From: ZC4RG30 sp049841155
GTDB lineage: Bacteria > Pseudomonadota > Gammaproteobacteria > Steroidobacterales > Steroidobacteraceae
Reading direction: 5' to 3'
DNA: 64,000 bases
NCBI GenBank assembly: GCA_049841155.1
Contig: JASGHI010000004.1
Coordinates: 620,001 to 684,000, forward strand
Below, piece after piece: positions 54,177 through 62,464 of the stretch; within the stretch, counting starts at the first letter, position 1, and the number at the start of each line of letters is the position of its first letter. The notes below the pieces were generated by a model. The model was not told the DNA's origin. It made no database searches and saw nothing but the letters and a program-made list of their open reading frames with translations. The translations under genes and the position numbers were made by a program.

Positions 54177-55052
54177 ATGTCCAGTAACGAGACCGTTGAA
54201 ACCGAAGAACATACCGTTGCCCATACCGTAGAAGACGGCGTCGCCTGGGTCAGCTTCAATCGCCCCAACAAGCGCAATGCAATGAGCCCCAAGCTCAACC
54301 GGCAGATGATGCGTGTGCTGGACGAACTGGAGTTCCGCGAAGACGTCACTGTGCTGGTGCTGACCGGTGAGGGCAGCGCCTGGACCGCCGGCATGGACCT
54401 GAAGGAATATTTCCGGGAGACCGAAGCACACGGACTGAAGGGGACCCGCAAGGCCCAGAGCGAGAGCTATGGCTGGTGGCGCCGCCTGCGGTGGTACCAG
54501 AAGCCCACCATCGCGATGGTCAACGGCTGGTGCTTCGGCGGCGGTTATGGTCCTTTGTTCGCCTGCGATCTCGCCTTCGCGTCGGAGGAAGCCCGTTTCG
54601 GGCTGTCGGAAATCAACTGGGGCATTCTGCCGGGCGGAGGAGCGTCGAAGGTGGCGGTGGAGCTGCTGAGTTTCCGCCGGGCGATGTACCACGCCATGAT
54701 GGGCGAGAATATCGATGGAAAGACCGCCGCGGAATGGGGTCTGGTCAACGAGGCGCTGCCGGCCGACAAGCTCAGGGCACGGGTGAGCGAAGTGGCCAGG
54801 GTACTGAGTGAGAAGAACGCGGTTGCGTTGAAGGCGACCAAGGACGCCATCCGGCGCGTGCGCGAGATGACCTACGACAATGCCGAGGACTACCTCATTC
54901 GTGCGCAGGAGGCGGCCAATAGCCATGACAATGAGGGGCGCAAGGAGGGCATCCGGCAGTTCATCGACGACAAGACCTACAAGCCGGGCTTGGGTGCGTA
55001 CAAGAAATCCAAGAACAAGAAGCGAGAGGACGGAAGAGCCACGCCGCTATGA
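54177..55052 (+). CDS. ech: p-Hydroxycinnamoyl-CoA hydratase/lyase
   Basis: Crotonase-fold enzyme of 291 residues that hydrates feruloyl-CoA or p-coumaroyl-CoA and cleaves it to the benzaldehyde plus acetyl-CoA. Diagnostic blocks are VSFNRPNKRNAMSPKLN, GEGSAWTAGMDLKEYFRE, NGWCFGGGYGPLFACDLAFA and SEINWGILPGG with the catalytic Glu. These are near-invariant in Ech/HCHL enzymes. The stop overlaps the ligase start (ATGA). Confidence 0.95.
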   Translation: MSSNETVETEEHTVAHTVEDGVAWVSFNRPNKRNAMSPKLNRQMMRVLDELEFREDVTVLVLTGEGSAWTAGMDLKEYFRETEAHGLKGTRKAQSESYGWWRRLRWYQKPTIAMVNGWCFGGGYGPLFACDLAFASEEARFGLSEINWGILPGGGASKVAVELLSFRRAMYHAMMGENIDGKTAAEWGLVNEALPADKLRARVSEVARVLSEKNAVALKATKDAIRRVREMTYDNAEDYLIRAQEAANSHDNEGRKEGIRQFIDDKTYKPGLGAYKKSKNKKREDGRATPL

Positions 55053-57193
55053 GTGAGGGGCATGTCGGCGCAGCGATATCCGCCGCCGCAGTTGGCCGCT
55101 TGTTGCGGCCTGCCTCGGTCGCCATCGTGGGTGCATCTCCGACGCCGGGCGCGCTGGGCGCGTCGGTGCTGGCGAATCTGGAGCACAATGGCTACACCGG
55201 CCGGATCCACCTGATCAACCCGAAGCGTACACAGATCGACGGACGCCCCTGCCTGGCGACGGTCGATGATCTGCCCGAGGGAGTCGATGTGGCTGTGCTG
55301 GCGATCCCGCAGTCGGCAGTGCTGGAAACGGTGCGGGCGCTGGCGCGCCGCAAGGCCGGCGCGGCAGTGATCTTCTCCGCCGGTTTCGCCGAGGGTGGTG
55401 CGGAGGGCATGACCCAGCAGCGGGAAATCGCGCGCATCGCAGCCGAAGCAGGAATGGTTATTGAGGGCCCGAATTGCCTGGGCTGCATCAATTACCTCGA
55501 TCGCATTCCGCTGACTTTCATCGACACCGTGATCAGTGCCGAACAGACCGCGGCCAATCGCTCGCAATCAACCATCGCCTTTCTATCGCAGAGCGGTGCG
55601 ATGATGGCTGTGGTTGCACGTACCCTGGCCGACCGGGCGCTGCCAATGTCGTTCGCGGTTTCCACGGGCAATGAAGCGGGCAGTACCATCGAGGATTATC
55701 TCGAATACGCACTGCAGGATCCGGCTACGCGCGTGCTGGCAATGTTCGCCGAGCAGTTCCGCAGCCCGCGGCGCCTGCTGGCTGCGGCACAGCGGGCCCG
55801 CGAACTCGGCAAGATCATGGTGCTGTTGCATCCCGGAAAGAGCAGCGCCGCGCGCGAGTCGGCGGCCACTCACACCGGTGCGATGGCTGGCGACTATCAG
55901 GTCATGCGCGCCAAGGTCGAACGCGCCGGCATAGTCGTCGCCGAAACGCTTGAGGAACTGGGCGACATCGCCGAGATCGCGTTGCGCAGCCGATCGTTGC
56001 CGACGCGTACCTTGGCTGTGGTGGGCGAATCGGGCGCGTTCAAGGCCCTGAGTCTGGACCTGTGTGAAGAACTTGGCCTGGAGCTGCCAGTCGTCCATGA
56101 GACGGACTCTCCGGAGCTGCGCAAGGCGTTGCCACCCTTTGTCGGTCTGAGCAATCCGCTGGATCTTACTGCGCAGGGTCTAGTCGACCCTGACCTTTAC
56201 CGGCGCACCCTGGTCGCGCTGCTTGGCGACGAGCGCTTCTCGGCAGTAGTCATCGGGGTGATCCAGCGCGATGCCATCGAAGTGAAAATGCCACCGATCC
56301 TCCAGGCCCTGCGTGAACGGCCGCAGCGCAAGCCGGTTGTCGTGGCCGGACTGGACGAAGGCGCGAAGGTGCCGCAGATTTTCATCGACGAGCTGCGCGC
56401 ACTGGGCGCGCCATACTTCCCCACCACCGAGCGCGTGCTGCGCGCCCTGCGCCGCCTGTCGGCGCTGTCCGAATGCGAGTTCGGCAAGGTCGAGGCCAGT
56501 CTGGCCAATCCGGATTTCTCCGGAATCAATGGCGTAGTGCCGGAATACCGCAGCAAGAAGCTGCTGTCGAAGATCGGCGTGCCGTTCGCGGCGGGGCAGA
56601 TCGTGACGACGGTGGAAGAGGCCGTCGCCGTCGCCAAAGAGATCGGCTACCCGGTGGCGTTGAAAGCCCAGTCTCCCAGCCTGAGCCACAAGAGCGATGC
56701 CGGCGGCGTCGTACTGGGCCTGGATTCGGCCGATTCCCTGCTCGAAGGTTGGCACAGGCTGGCAGCCAACATCACCCGTCACCGTCCCGGTCTGGTGCTC
56801 GACGGCGTGCTGGTGGAGGCAATGGGAAAGCGTGGCCTGGAGCTGATCGTCGGTGCGCGCAATGATCCGCAATGGGGAGCCGTAGTGCTGGTGGGCTTCG
56901 GCGGTGTCACCGCCGAGATCACCAAGGATACGGTCCTGCTGCCGCCGGATCTGCCGCCCGCAGCAATCATCCGCGAGCTGGAAAAGCTCAAGAACGCACC
57001 GTTGCTGCATGGCTACCGCGGCTCCCCCGCGCTGGACCTGGAAGCCCTGGCGCAAATGGTTTCCAGACTCGGTCTGCTGGTGCAGCAGTCGCCGCGGATC
57101 AGGGAGGTCGACCTCAATCCGGTGATCCTGTATCCGCGCGGCGAAGGCATCGTCGCCCTCGACGCGTTGATGCTGCTCGATCCCGGCGCTTGA
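55049..57193 (+). CDS. ferA: ADP-forming hydroxycinnamoyl-CoA synthetase, FerA-like
   Basis: A 714-residue CoA ligase of the ADP-forming acetyl-CoA synthetase superfamily. The order is a CoA-binding Rossmann domain (PASVAIVGASPTPGALGASV), succinyl-CoA-ligase-like domains with the phosphohistidine loop ATHTGAMAGD, and an ATP-grasp domain (IGYPVALKAQSPSLSHKSDA). It is unlike AMP-forming Fcs enzymes. The ferulate-CoA synthetase FerA of Sphingobium SYK-6 has this architecture, and the neighbour is a hydratase/lyase, as there. So it probably activates p-coumarate, ferulate or related acids. Translationally coupled to ech. Confidence 0.9.
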   Translation: MSEGHVGAAISAAAVGRLLRPASVAIVGASPTPGALGASVLANLEHNGYTGRIHLINPKRTQIDGRPCLATVDDLPEGVDVAVLAIPQSAVLETVRALARRKAGAAVIFSAGFAEGGAEGMTQQREIARIAAEAGMVIEGPNCLGCINYLDRIPLTFIDTVISAEQTAANRSQSTIAFLSQSGAMMAVVARTLADRALPMSFAVSTGNEAGSTIEDYLEYALQDPATRVLAMFAEQFRSPRRLLAAAQRARELGKIMVLLHPGKSSAARESAATHTGAMAGDYQVMRAKVERAGIVVAETLEELGDIAEIALRSRSLPTRTLAVVGESGAFKALSLDLCEELGLELPVVHETDSPELRKALPPFVGLSNPLDLTAQGLVDPDLYRRTLVALLGDERFSAVVIGVIQRDAIEVKMPPILQALRERPQRKPVVVAGLDEGAKVPQIFIDELRALGAPYFPTTERVLRALRRLSALSECEFGKVEASLANPDFSGINGVVPEYRSKKLLSKIGVPFAAGQIVTTVEEAVAVAKEIGYPVALKAQSPSLSHKSDAGGVVLGLDSADSLLEGWHRLAANITRHRPGLVLDGVLVEAMGKRGLELIVGARNDPQWGAVVLVGFGGVTAEITKDTVLLPPDLPPAAIIRELEKLKNAPLLHGYRGSPALDLEALAQMVSRLGLLVQQSPRIREVDLNPVILYPRGEGIVALDALMLLDPGA

Positions 57194-57279
57194 TCTGATG
57201 CGGTAGGAGCGCCAGGCAGCAGGCCGGCGCAGCGAGAACTCGAGAATTGTGGCTCCGCGGGAACGGGCTTCCAATTCAC

Positions 57280-57303
57280 TAATTATATGATATAACAATT
57301 ATG
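57280..57303 (+). repeat. Promoter repeat, copy 2 (upstream of the MFS gene)
   Basis: Identical 24-base copy of 51427-51450. The following 40 bases, including ribosome site and first codons, also match with a few changes and a one-base length difference. It probably arose by duplication from the pobA 5' region. Confidence 0.75.
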
Positions 57304-57325
57304 CTACACAGTAGCGGGGTGGCTC

Positions 57326-58681
57326 ATGAGAACTCGGGGCGCAAATGCCAGTCTGTCCACTACTGATCAATCCGGGACAAAACTGGGGTACGCCTGGTAC
57401 GTCACCATCGTCCTGCTGCTGGCCTACACCCTGTCTTTCGTCGATCGGCAGATCCTGGGTCTGTTGGTGCAGCCGATCAAGCTGGACCTGGGGCTTAGCG
57501 ATACCCAGTTCAGTATCCTTCAGGGCTTTGCCTTCGCCATCTTCTATACCTTCGTTGGCCTGTTCCTGGGCCGCGTGGCGGACCGCTGGAATCGCCGCAA
57601 CCTGATCGTCGTCGGCATGGCGATCTGGATCCTGGCCACAGCCGCCGGGGGTTACGTGATCAGTTTCTGGACGCTGTTCGCTGCGCGCATGCTGGTCGGT
57701 GTGGGCGAGGCGGCGCTGTCGCCCGCGGCCTATTCGATGCTGGCCGACTATTTCCCTCCGCATCGCCGTGCGCGTGCGATGAGCATCTACACCTCGGGCG
57801 TCTACATCGGCTCGGCTACGGCGTTCATTGTCGGTGGGCTGGTGATCGAAGCGACCCGGCAATCGACCGAAGTGGCGATCTGGCTGCTGGGCGACTTCAA
57901 GCCATGGCAGGCCGCGTTCATCTATGTCGCTCTGCCAGGCCTCCTTGCCATTGCGCTGATCCTGACGGTGCGCGAACCGAAGCGCAGAGAAATTATGGCG
58001 GCAGACGCCGGGAAGGCCGAAAAAGTCGACCTGTCCTTCGTCTTCGACAACCTGCGCGTGTATGCGCCATTGTTTCTGGCCTGCGGCGTGATTGCGATGA
58101 TCACCTACGGCATCACCGCGTGGCTGCCGGCCACCTTCATCCGGCAATGGGGCTGGACGCCGGGTCAGGTCGGATTGGCCTACGGCGTAATCATCCTGAC
58201 CTGTGGCATCGGCGGCATGGTGTTCAGTGGTTTCCTTGCGGACTACTACACGAGCCGCGGACGCGCGCATGCCGCCTTGAGCATTTCGCTGCTGGCTACT
58301 GCCGTGCTCATCCCTGCCGGCCTGCTGTTCGCGGCCGCGCCGTCGCCCACCGTAGCGCTCGTCGCGGTGGCGCTGACCACGTTCTTCCTCGGCATGCCGG
58401 TCGCGTTGGCGCCCCCCATCCTGCAGTCGATCACGCCCAACCGGCTGCGCGGACAGGTTACGTCGGTGTACCTGCTGATGATCAGTCTGATCGGGCTGGG
58501 CATGGGTCCGTTCCTGGTGGCGGTGTTCACCGACGGGATATTCAGGGATGAATCGAAGGTTGGCCTGTCGCTGGGTCTGGTTTCCGCGCTGGCGGCGCTG
58601 CTCGGCACATTGTGCCTGGCGCTGGCGGCCAAGCCGTTTCGCCGCCTGCTGGAGGCACAAACCGGGCAGGGCACGAATTGA
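57326..58681 (+). CDS. MFS transporter, probable aromatic acid carrier
   Basis: Inner-membrane protein of 451 residues with about twelve helices. MFS signatures are GLFLGRVADRWNRRNLIVVG (loop 2-3) and GVGEAALSPAAYSMLADYFPP. The spinster-like branch fits better than the PcaK/AAHS branch. The first five residues (MRTRG) copy the PobA start and are probably a by-product of promoter duplication; an ancestral start may have been later. Sharing the pobA-type promoter suggests uptake or export of hydroxycinnamates or benzoates. Confidence 0.87.
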   Translation: MRTRGANASLSTTDQSGTKLGYAWYVTIVLLLAYTLSFVDRQILGLLVQPIKLDLGLSDTQFSILQGFAFAIFYTFVGLFLGRVADRWNRRNLIVVGMAIWILATAAGGYVISFWTLFAARMLVGVGEAALSPAAYSMLADYFPPHRRARAMSIYTSGVYIGSATAFIVGGLVIEATRQSTEVAIWLLGDFKPWQAAFIYVALPGLLAIALILTVREPKRREIMAADAGKAEKVDLSFVFDNLRVYAPLFLACGVIAMITYGITAWLPATFIRQWGWTPGQVGLAYGVIILTCGIGGMVFSGFLADYYTSRGRAHAALSISLLATAVLIPAGLLFAAAPSPTVALVAVALTTFFLGMPVALAPPILQSITPNRLRGQVTSVYLLMISLIGLGMGPFLVAVFTDGIFRDESKVGLSLGLVSALAALLGTLCLALAAKPFRRLLEAQTGQGTN

Positions 58682-58819
58682 TGAGTCGCAGCGTGGATCA
58701 TTGTCAGTCACCCCAGGATGGTCCGCGTGTCGCCAGCCGCTAGTGTCTGGAGGCGCCGGTCCAATGGCCCAGCGTGCTCGCCCTGGTCGATGGTGCACAT
58801 ATTGCGACGTTCAAGGAAC

Positions 58820-59506
58820 ATGCGAGTACTGATAGTTGAGGACGATGTCGACGTATCCAGAGCATTGAGCAGTGCGCTGTCGCTGGAGGCACACCGTGTC
58901 GAGGTGCTCAGCGATGGCGTGCGAGCGCTGGATGCGCTGCGTATGGATGCTTTTGACGCAGTCATTCTCGACCTGGAGGTGCCACGCATGAGTGGCCTGG
59001 AGGTGCTTCGGCGCCTGCGCAATGCGGGCAGCCAGGTACCGGTTCTGATCCTCACCGCCAGGGGCCGGCTGCAGGATGGCGTATCTGCGCTCGACAGCGG
59101 CGCGGACGACTATCTGGTCAAGCCCTTCGATATCCACGACCTCGGTGCCCGGCTGCGGGCGATCGTGAGGCGCTCCCGTGGAAGGGCGGCGCCGGTGATC
59201 GAGTGCGGCGACGTACGCGTCGAACCGGCGTCACGCAGTGTCACGCGTGGTGGCGAGATCGTGGAGGTGTCGCCGCGGGAGTACGCGATATTGCTGCAGT
59301 TGATGGACAGTATCGGCGAGGTCGTCAGCCGCGAGCGCTTGATGGCCGCGCTGTATGGCTGGGACGTGGACGGCATCGACAGCAATACCATTGATGTGCA
59401 TGTATCGCACCTGCGACGCAAATTGGGAAAGGATTTCATCCGCACTCTGCGCAGCGTCGGCTACATCATCGATCAGCCAGGGACCGTGGATAAACAAGCG
59501 CCATGA
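58820..59506 (+). CDS. OmpR-family response regulator (orphan)
   Basis: A 228-residue two-component regulator. The receiver domain has MRVLIVEDDVDVSRAL with the acidic pocket, phospho-acceptor Asp in AVILDLEVPRMSGLEVL, and Lys in DDYLVKPFD. The C-terminal winged HTH ends IDVHVSHLRRKLGKDFIRTL and RSVGYIID. ATG 58820 follows AAGGA. No histidine kinase gene is nearby on either strand, and the next gene encodes a serine hydrolase. It resembles PmrA/QseB-type regulators. Confidence 0.92.
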   Translation: MRVLIVEDDVDVSRALSSALSLEAHRVEVLSDGVRALDALRMDAFDAVILDLEVPRMSGLEVLRRLRNAGSQVPVLILTARGRLQDGVSALDSGADDYLVKPFDIHDLGARLRAIVRRSRGRAAPVIECGDVRVEPASRSVTRGGEIVEVSPREYAILLQLMDSIGEVVSRERLMAALYGWDVDGIDSNTIDVHVSHLRRKLGKDFIRTLRSVGYIIDQPGTVDKQAP

Positions 59507-59547
59507 AGTTCCTGCTTCACTGTTGGCGGAAGCGGAGCGGTGTTGCC

Positions 59548-59562
59548 TTAAGGGCACCTTAA
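59548..59562. promoter_or_regulatory. Inverted repeat before the serine hydrolase gene
   Basis: Perfect TTAAGG-GCA-CCTTAA lies 67 bases upstream of the hydrolase start and 42 after the response regulator stop. It is a candidate binding site for that regulator; no direct evidence. Confidence 0.35.
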
Positions 59563-59628
59563 TGTCCGGATACTAATATCGACGAAATACGCATGCCCGG
59601 GGGTGCGTTCTAACGGAGGTTGAAGCCG

Positions 59629-60885
59629 ATGTTGAAGACCACGATCCAGTGCATTCTCATGTGCGCAACCGCGATGCTCGCGGCGCCGTTGTATGCACAA
59701 TCGCAGCCTGCTGGAGCTTCCGGTTCAGGTCCGTCCACAGGGAAGCTCCAGGAGATCGGCGCAGCCGTGCGCAGGCATATCGATGCGGGTGACATTCCCG
59801 GCGCCGTCGTGCTGGTGGCGCGCAGCGGACGGGTTGTGTACCTCGACGCCATCGGCAACATCGATGCCCAGACGCCATTGCGCCAGGACACGATCTTCTG
59901 GGCGGCGTCGATGACCAAGCCGGTCGTCGCCACGGCCGTGCTGATGATGGTGGAAGAGGGCAAGGTGACGCTGGGCGATCCGGTATCCAGGTTCATTCCG
60001 GAATTCAAGGCGCGCGCCATGGTGCGCATGCCGAGAGCGGGATCGCCGCCGCCTGGCGGCGGACCGGATACGCCGAAGCCGCAGTACGATCTGCTGCCGG
60101 CAACACGCCCGATCACGGTACAGGATCTGCTGACGCATACTTCCGGGCTGCAGGTCATTGGTGTGCCCAATGAGCACATCGCACCGCTGCAGGCGGGCGA
60201 TACTCTGGCGAAGTGGGTGCCCGGCCTCGGCCATGTTCCTCTGGAATTCCAGCCGGGAACGAAATGGGGTTACAGCAATGCCACCGGCTTCGACGTGCTC
60301 GCGCGCATTGTCGAAGTGGCCTCAGGTCAGCCATTCGACGCCTTCGTCAGACAGCGGATCTTCATGCCGCTCGGCATGCAGTCGAGCAGCTTCGGTCCGC
60401 GCGCGGATCTCGCCGCACGCAATATGCCGGTTGCTCCGCCCCTTGCAGACAATCCCTGCATCAATGGAAAGACCTTCATCTGCGGTTCGGCAGGCTTGTG
60501 GACCAGCGCAGCGGACTATGCCCGCTTTGCCCAGATGCTGCTGAACGGTGGAGAGCTGGATGGCAAGCGCATCCTCGGTCCAAGGCAGGTTGCTGCGTTG
60601 CACGCCAATCACACCGGCAAGCTGTTTCCCGGATCAAGTGGCGTTCCTGGTGCGGACAAGGGTGTCGGCTTCGGCTTCGGTGTGGTGGTGGTGCAGGACG
60701 CCGCTGCCGCCGGCCTTGCGGTTTCGGATGGAAGCTATGGCTGGGACGGCGTGGGCACGCGCCGCTTCTGGGTCATTCCACAACAGCAGATGGTCATTGT
60801 GATGCTCGTGCCGTCGGGCAAGGCCGCCCCGGTGCATCGCGAGATAGAGGGTATTGCGATGTCGGCGCTCTTAACCGGTTCTTAA
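59629..60885 (+). CDS. Class C beta-lactamase-family serine hydrolase
   Basis: Periplasmic or secreted hydrolase of 418 residues. The signal peptide is TIQCILMCATAMLAAPLYAQ. The SxxK motif is S94-M-T-K97 in FWAASMTKPVVATA, and the YxN motif is Tyr215-Ser-Asn217. A late GSYGWDGVGTRRFW supplies the third, KTG-like, element. Members include esterases, D-aminopeptidases and EstB-like enzymes; true beta-lactamase activity is not implied. ATG 59629 is preceded by GGAGG at 9 bases; an earlier TTG is too close to it. Confidence 0.9.
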   Translation: MLKTTIQCILMCATAMLAAPLYAQSQPAGASGSGPSTGKLQEIGAAVRRHIDAGDIPGAVVLVARSGRVVYLDAIGNIDAQTPLRQDTIFWAASMTKPVVATAVLMMVEEGKVTLGDPVSRFIPEFKARAMVRMPRAGSPPPGGGPDTPKPQYDLLPATRPITVQDLLTHTSGLQVIGVPNEHIAPLQAGDTLAKWVPGLGHVPLEFQPGTKWGYSNATGFDVLARIVEVASGQPFDAFVRQRIFMPLGMQSSSFGPRADLAARNMPVAPPLADNPCINGKTFICGSAGLWTSAADYARFAQMLLNGGELDGKRILGPRQVAALHANHTGKLFPGSSGVPGADKGVGFGFGVVVVQDAAAAGLAVSDGSYGWDGVGTRRFWVIPQQQMVIVMLVPSGKAAPVHREIEGIAMSALLTGS

Positions 60886-60963
60886 TCCGCTGATCCCTAG
60901 GATAGGGGTCAGGGATGCTGATTCAGCAAGCAAGAGTTTCACGCCGTTGGAGGGCGACTTCGA

Positions 60964-61389
60964 ATGAAGACTAGCGATTTTTCAAGGCTTCGCCGGCTGC
61001 TGCTGTGTGCCGCGGGGTTTGCGGCGCTGACCACCAGCGCCTTTGCCCATCACTCCTTCGGCGCCATCTTCGACGACAAGCAGGAGCTGGAGTTGCATGG
61101 GGTGCTGACCAAGGTCCAGTGGATCAACCCGCACTCCTACTACTATGTGGATGTGAAGAACGAGAACGGAACGACAACGACCTGGGCTTTCGAGAGCTTC
61201 CCGCCGGCCATGATGAAGCGGCTGGGGCTGACACGCGATGCACTGACCTCGCAGATCGGCAACAAGGTGAAGGTGCTGTACAACCCGGCCCATGACAGGG
61301 CCAAGCCTCTGGGCTACAGCCGTGTATTCGAGTTCGAGGACGGCAAGCGCATCATCTTCACCCCCGAGGGCGTCACAGGCAGCGAGTGA
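60964..61389 (+). CDS. DUF6152 family secreted protein
   Basis: A 141-residue exported protein: signal peptide LLLCAAGFAALTTSAFA, then HHSFGAIFDDKQELELHGVL, TKVQWINPHSYYYVDVK, and GKRIIFTPEG. The HHSF start after the signal and the W-x-N-P-H block define DUF6152. An OB-like small beta barrel is likely, and the conserved histidines could bind metal. Function is unknown. Members commonly sit beside the type of secreted protein encoded next. GGAGGG precedes ATG 60964. Confidence 0.85.
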   Translation: MKTSDFSRLRRLLLCAAGFAALTTSAFAHHSFGAIFDDKQELELHGVLTKVQWINPHSYYYVDVKNENGTTTTWAFESFPPAMMKRLGLTRDALTSQIGNKVKVLYNPAHDRAKPLGYSRVFEFEDGKRIIFTPEGVTGSE

Positions 61390-61433
61390 AAGCGGCCTGA
61401 AGGCCCGGAAGTGCGCCGAGTCTTGTTCTGAAG

Positions 61434-61453
61434 ATTATGAAATATAACGAATT
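61434..61453 (+). promoter_or_regulatory. AT-rich element resembling the pobA promoter repeat
   Basis: ATTATGAAATATAACGAATT shares the ATATAAC-AATT core with the elements at 51427 and 57280 and likewise lies 20-25 bases before a start codon. It may bind the same regulator; the match is partial. Confidence 0.4.
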
Positions 61454-61474
61454 TAAATAATTTGGGGTAACGAC

Positions 61475-62377
61475 ATGACAACGACGAGCCGGTCACTGAA
61501 TATCATTTCCGGCATTGCGGCGTGCCTGGTCTGGGCGGCGGTAAGCCCGGTGGTGCATGGCGCCGGCGCGCCGCAACTCAATGAAGCGGCCCAGGCCAAG
61601 ATCAAGGCAGCCGCGGGGGCAAAGACTCCGCTCACGGCGGATGGTCACCCGGATCTGTCAGGGTACTGGCAGTCACCGGCGATGGGTGGTGGTGGCGTAC
61701 CTCCCGGGCTCGCGACAGCCCCGAAGTCCAATGACGACGGGACGGTCCGCCTGTTCGGCGAGGGTGCAGATGTGGTCACTGTCAACAAGCGGATGCGCGA
61801 TGCAGTAGCAGCTCGCCGTGCCAATACATCGCTGCGGCCAAAATACAAGAACCCGGAGGATGCAGCCAAGGCATTGGCGAACTTCGATGCGGGGGACATG
61901 GCGGATCCCACCTATGGTTGCGTGCTCCCTGGCGTCGCGCGTCTGGGGTTACCCGCGGAGATCTTCCAACGCCCGGGAGCGATCGTGCTGTTGTATGAGG
62001 ATCTGGTCAACCGTTATCGGGTCGTACCAATCGATGGGAGCAAGCTCGAAGACGATCTAGAGGAGATGCCGCTGGGCTATCCACTCGGTCACTGGGAGGG
62101 TGACACGCTGGTGATCGAAACCACCGGATTTGTTGAGGGCAACTGGATAGACAGAGATGGATCATTCCACAGCAAGGATCTGCGTATGGTCGAGAAATTC
62201 ACGCGCCGCGGCAACACACTGCATGTTGATGTCGTTGCGCACGATCCCATCTGGGTGGAGCCGTTCACGGTCAATTCCAGGACATTGGTACTGGCTCCTG
62301 CCGGTACGCATGTGGGCAGTGAATATGCCTGCAACGAACTTGGTAAGGAAAATCTGGTGAACGGAGAGAAGCATTGA
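61475..62377 (+). CDS. Secreted protein of unknown function, companion of DUF6152
   Basis: A 300-residue exported protein (signal peptide IISGIAACLVWAAVSPVVHG). Recognisable pieces are GHPDLSGYWQSPAMGG, YGCVLPGVARLGLPAEIFQ, GYPLGHWEGDTLVIETTGF and DLRMVEKFTRRGNTLHVDV. Families with this pattern occur next to DUF6152 proteins in Sphingomonads and Gammaproteobacteria, often in many paralogues near TonB receptors, but no activity is known. It is 85 bases after DUF6152 and 87 before the TonB receptor. Confidence 0.8.
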   Translation: MTTTSRSLNIISGIAACLVWAAVSPVVHGAGAPQLNEAAQAKIKAAAGAKTPLTADGHPDLSGYWQSPAMGGGGVPPGLATAPKSNDDGTVRLFGEGADVVTVNKRMRDAVAARRANTSLRPKYKNPEDAAKALANFDAGDMADPTYGCVLPGVARLGLPAEIFQRPGAIVLLYEDLVNRYRVVPIDGSKLEDDLEEMPLGYPLGHWEGDTLVIETTGFVEGNWIDRDGSFHSKDLRMVEKFTRRGNTLHVDVVAHDPIWVEPFTVNSRTLVLAPAGTHVGSEYACNELGKENLVNGEKH

Positions 62378-62464
62378 GTTCCGGAGACTGACGCCGGAAT
62401 TGGATTTCTGTGACGCCGGATATTTCGAAGAATCAATACGTATACCGACGGACTGGGGGAATAC

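Noticed and set aside
51297..54926. A 1209-codon open frame on the minus strand
   Set aside because: It runs antisense through pobA, the aldehyde dehydrogenase and part of ech, with His/Gln/Arg-rich composition and no motif.
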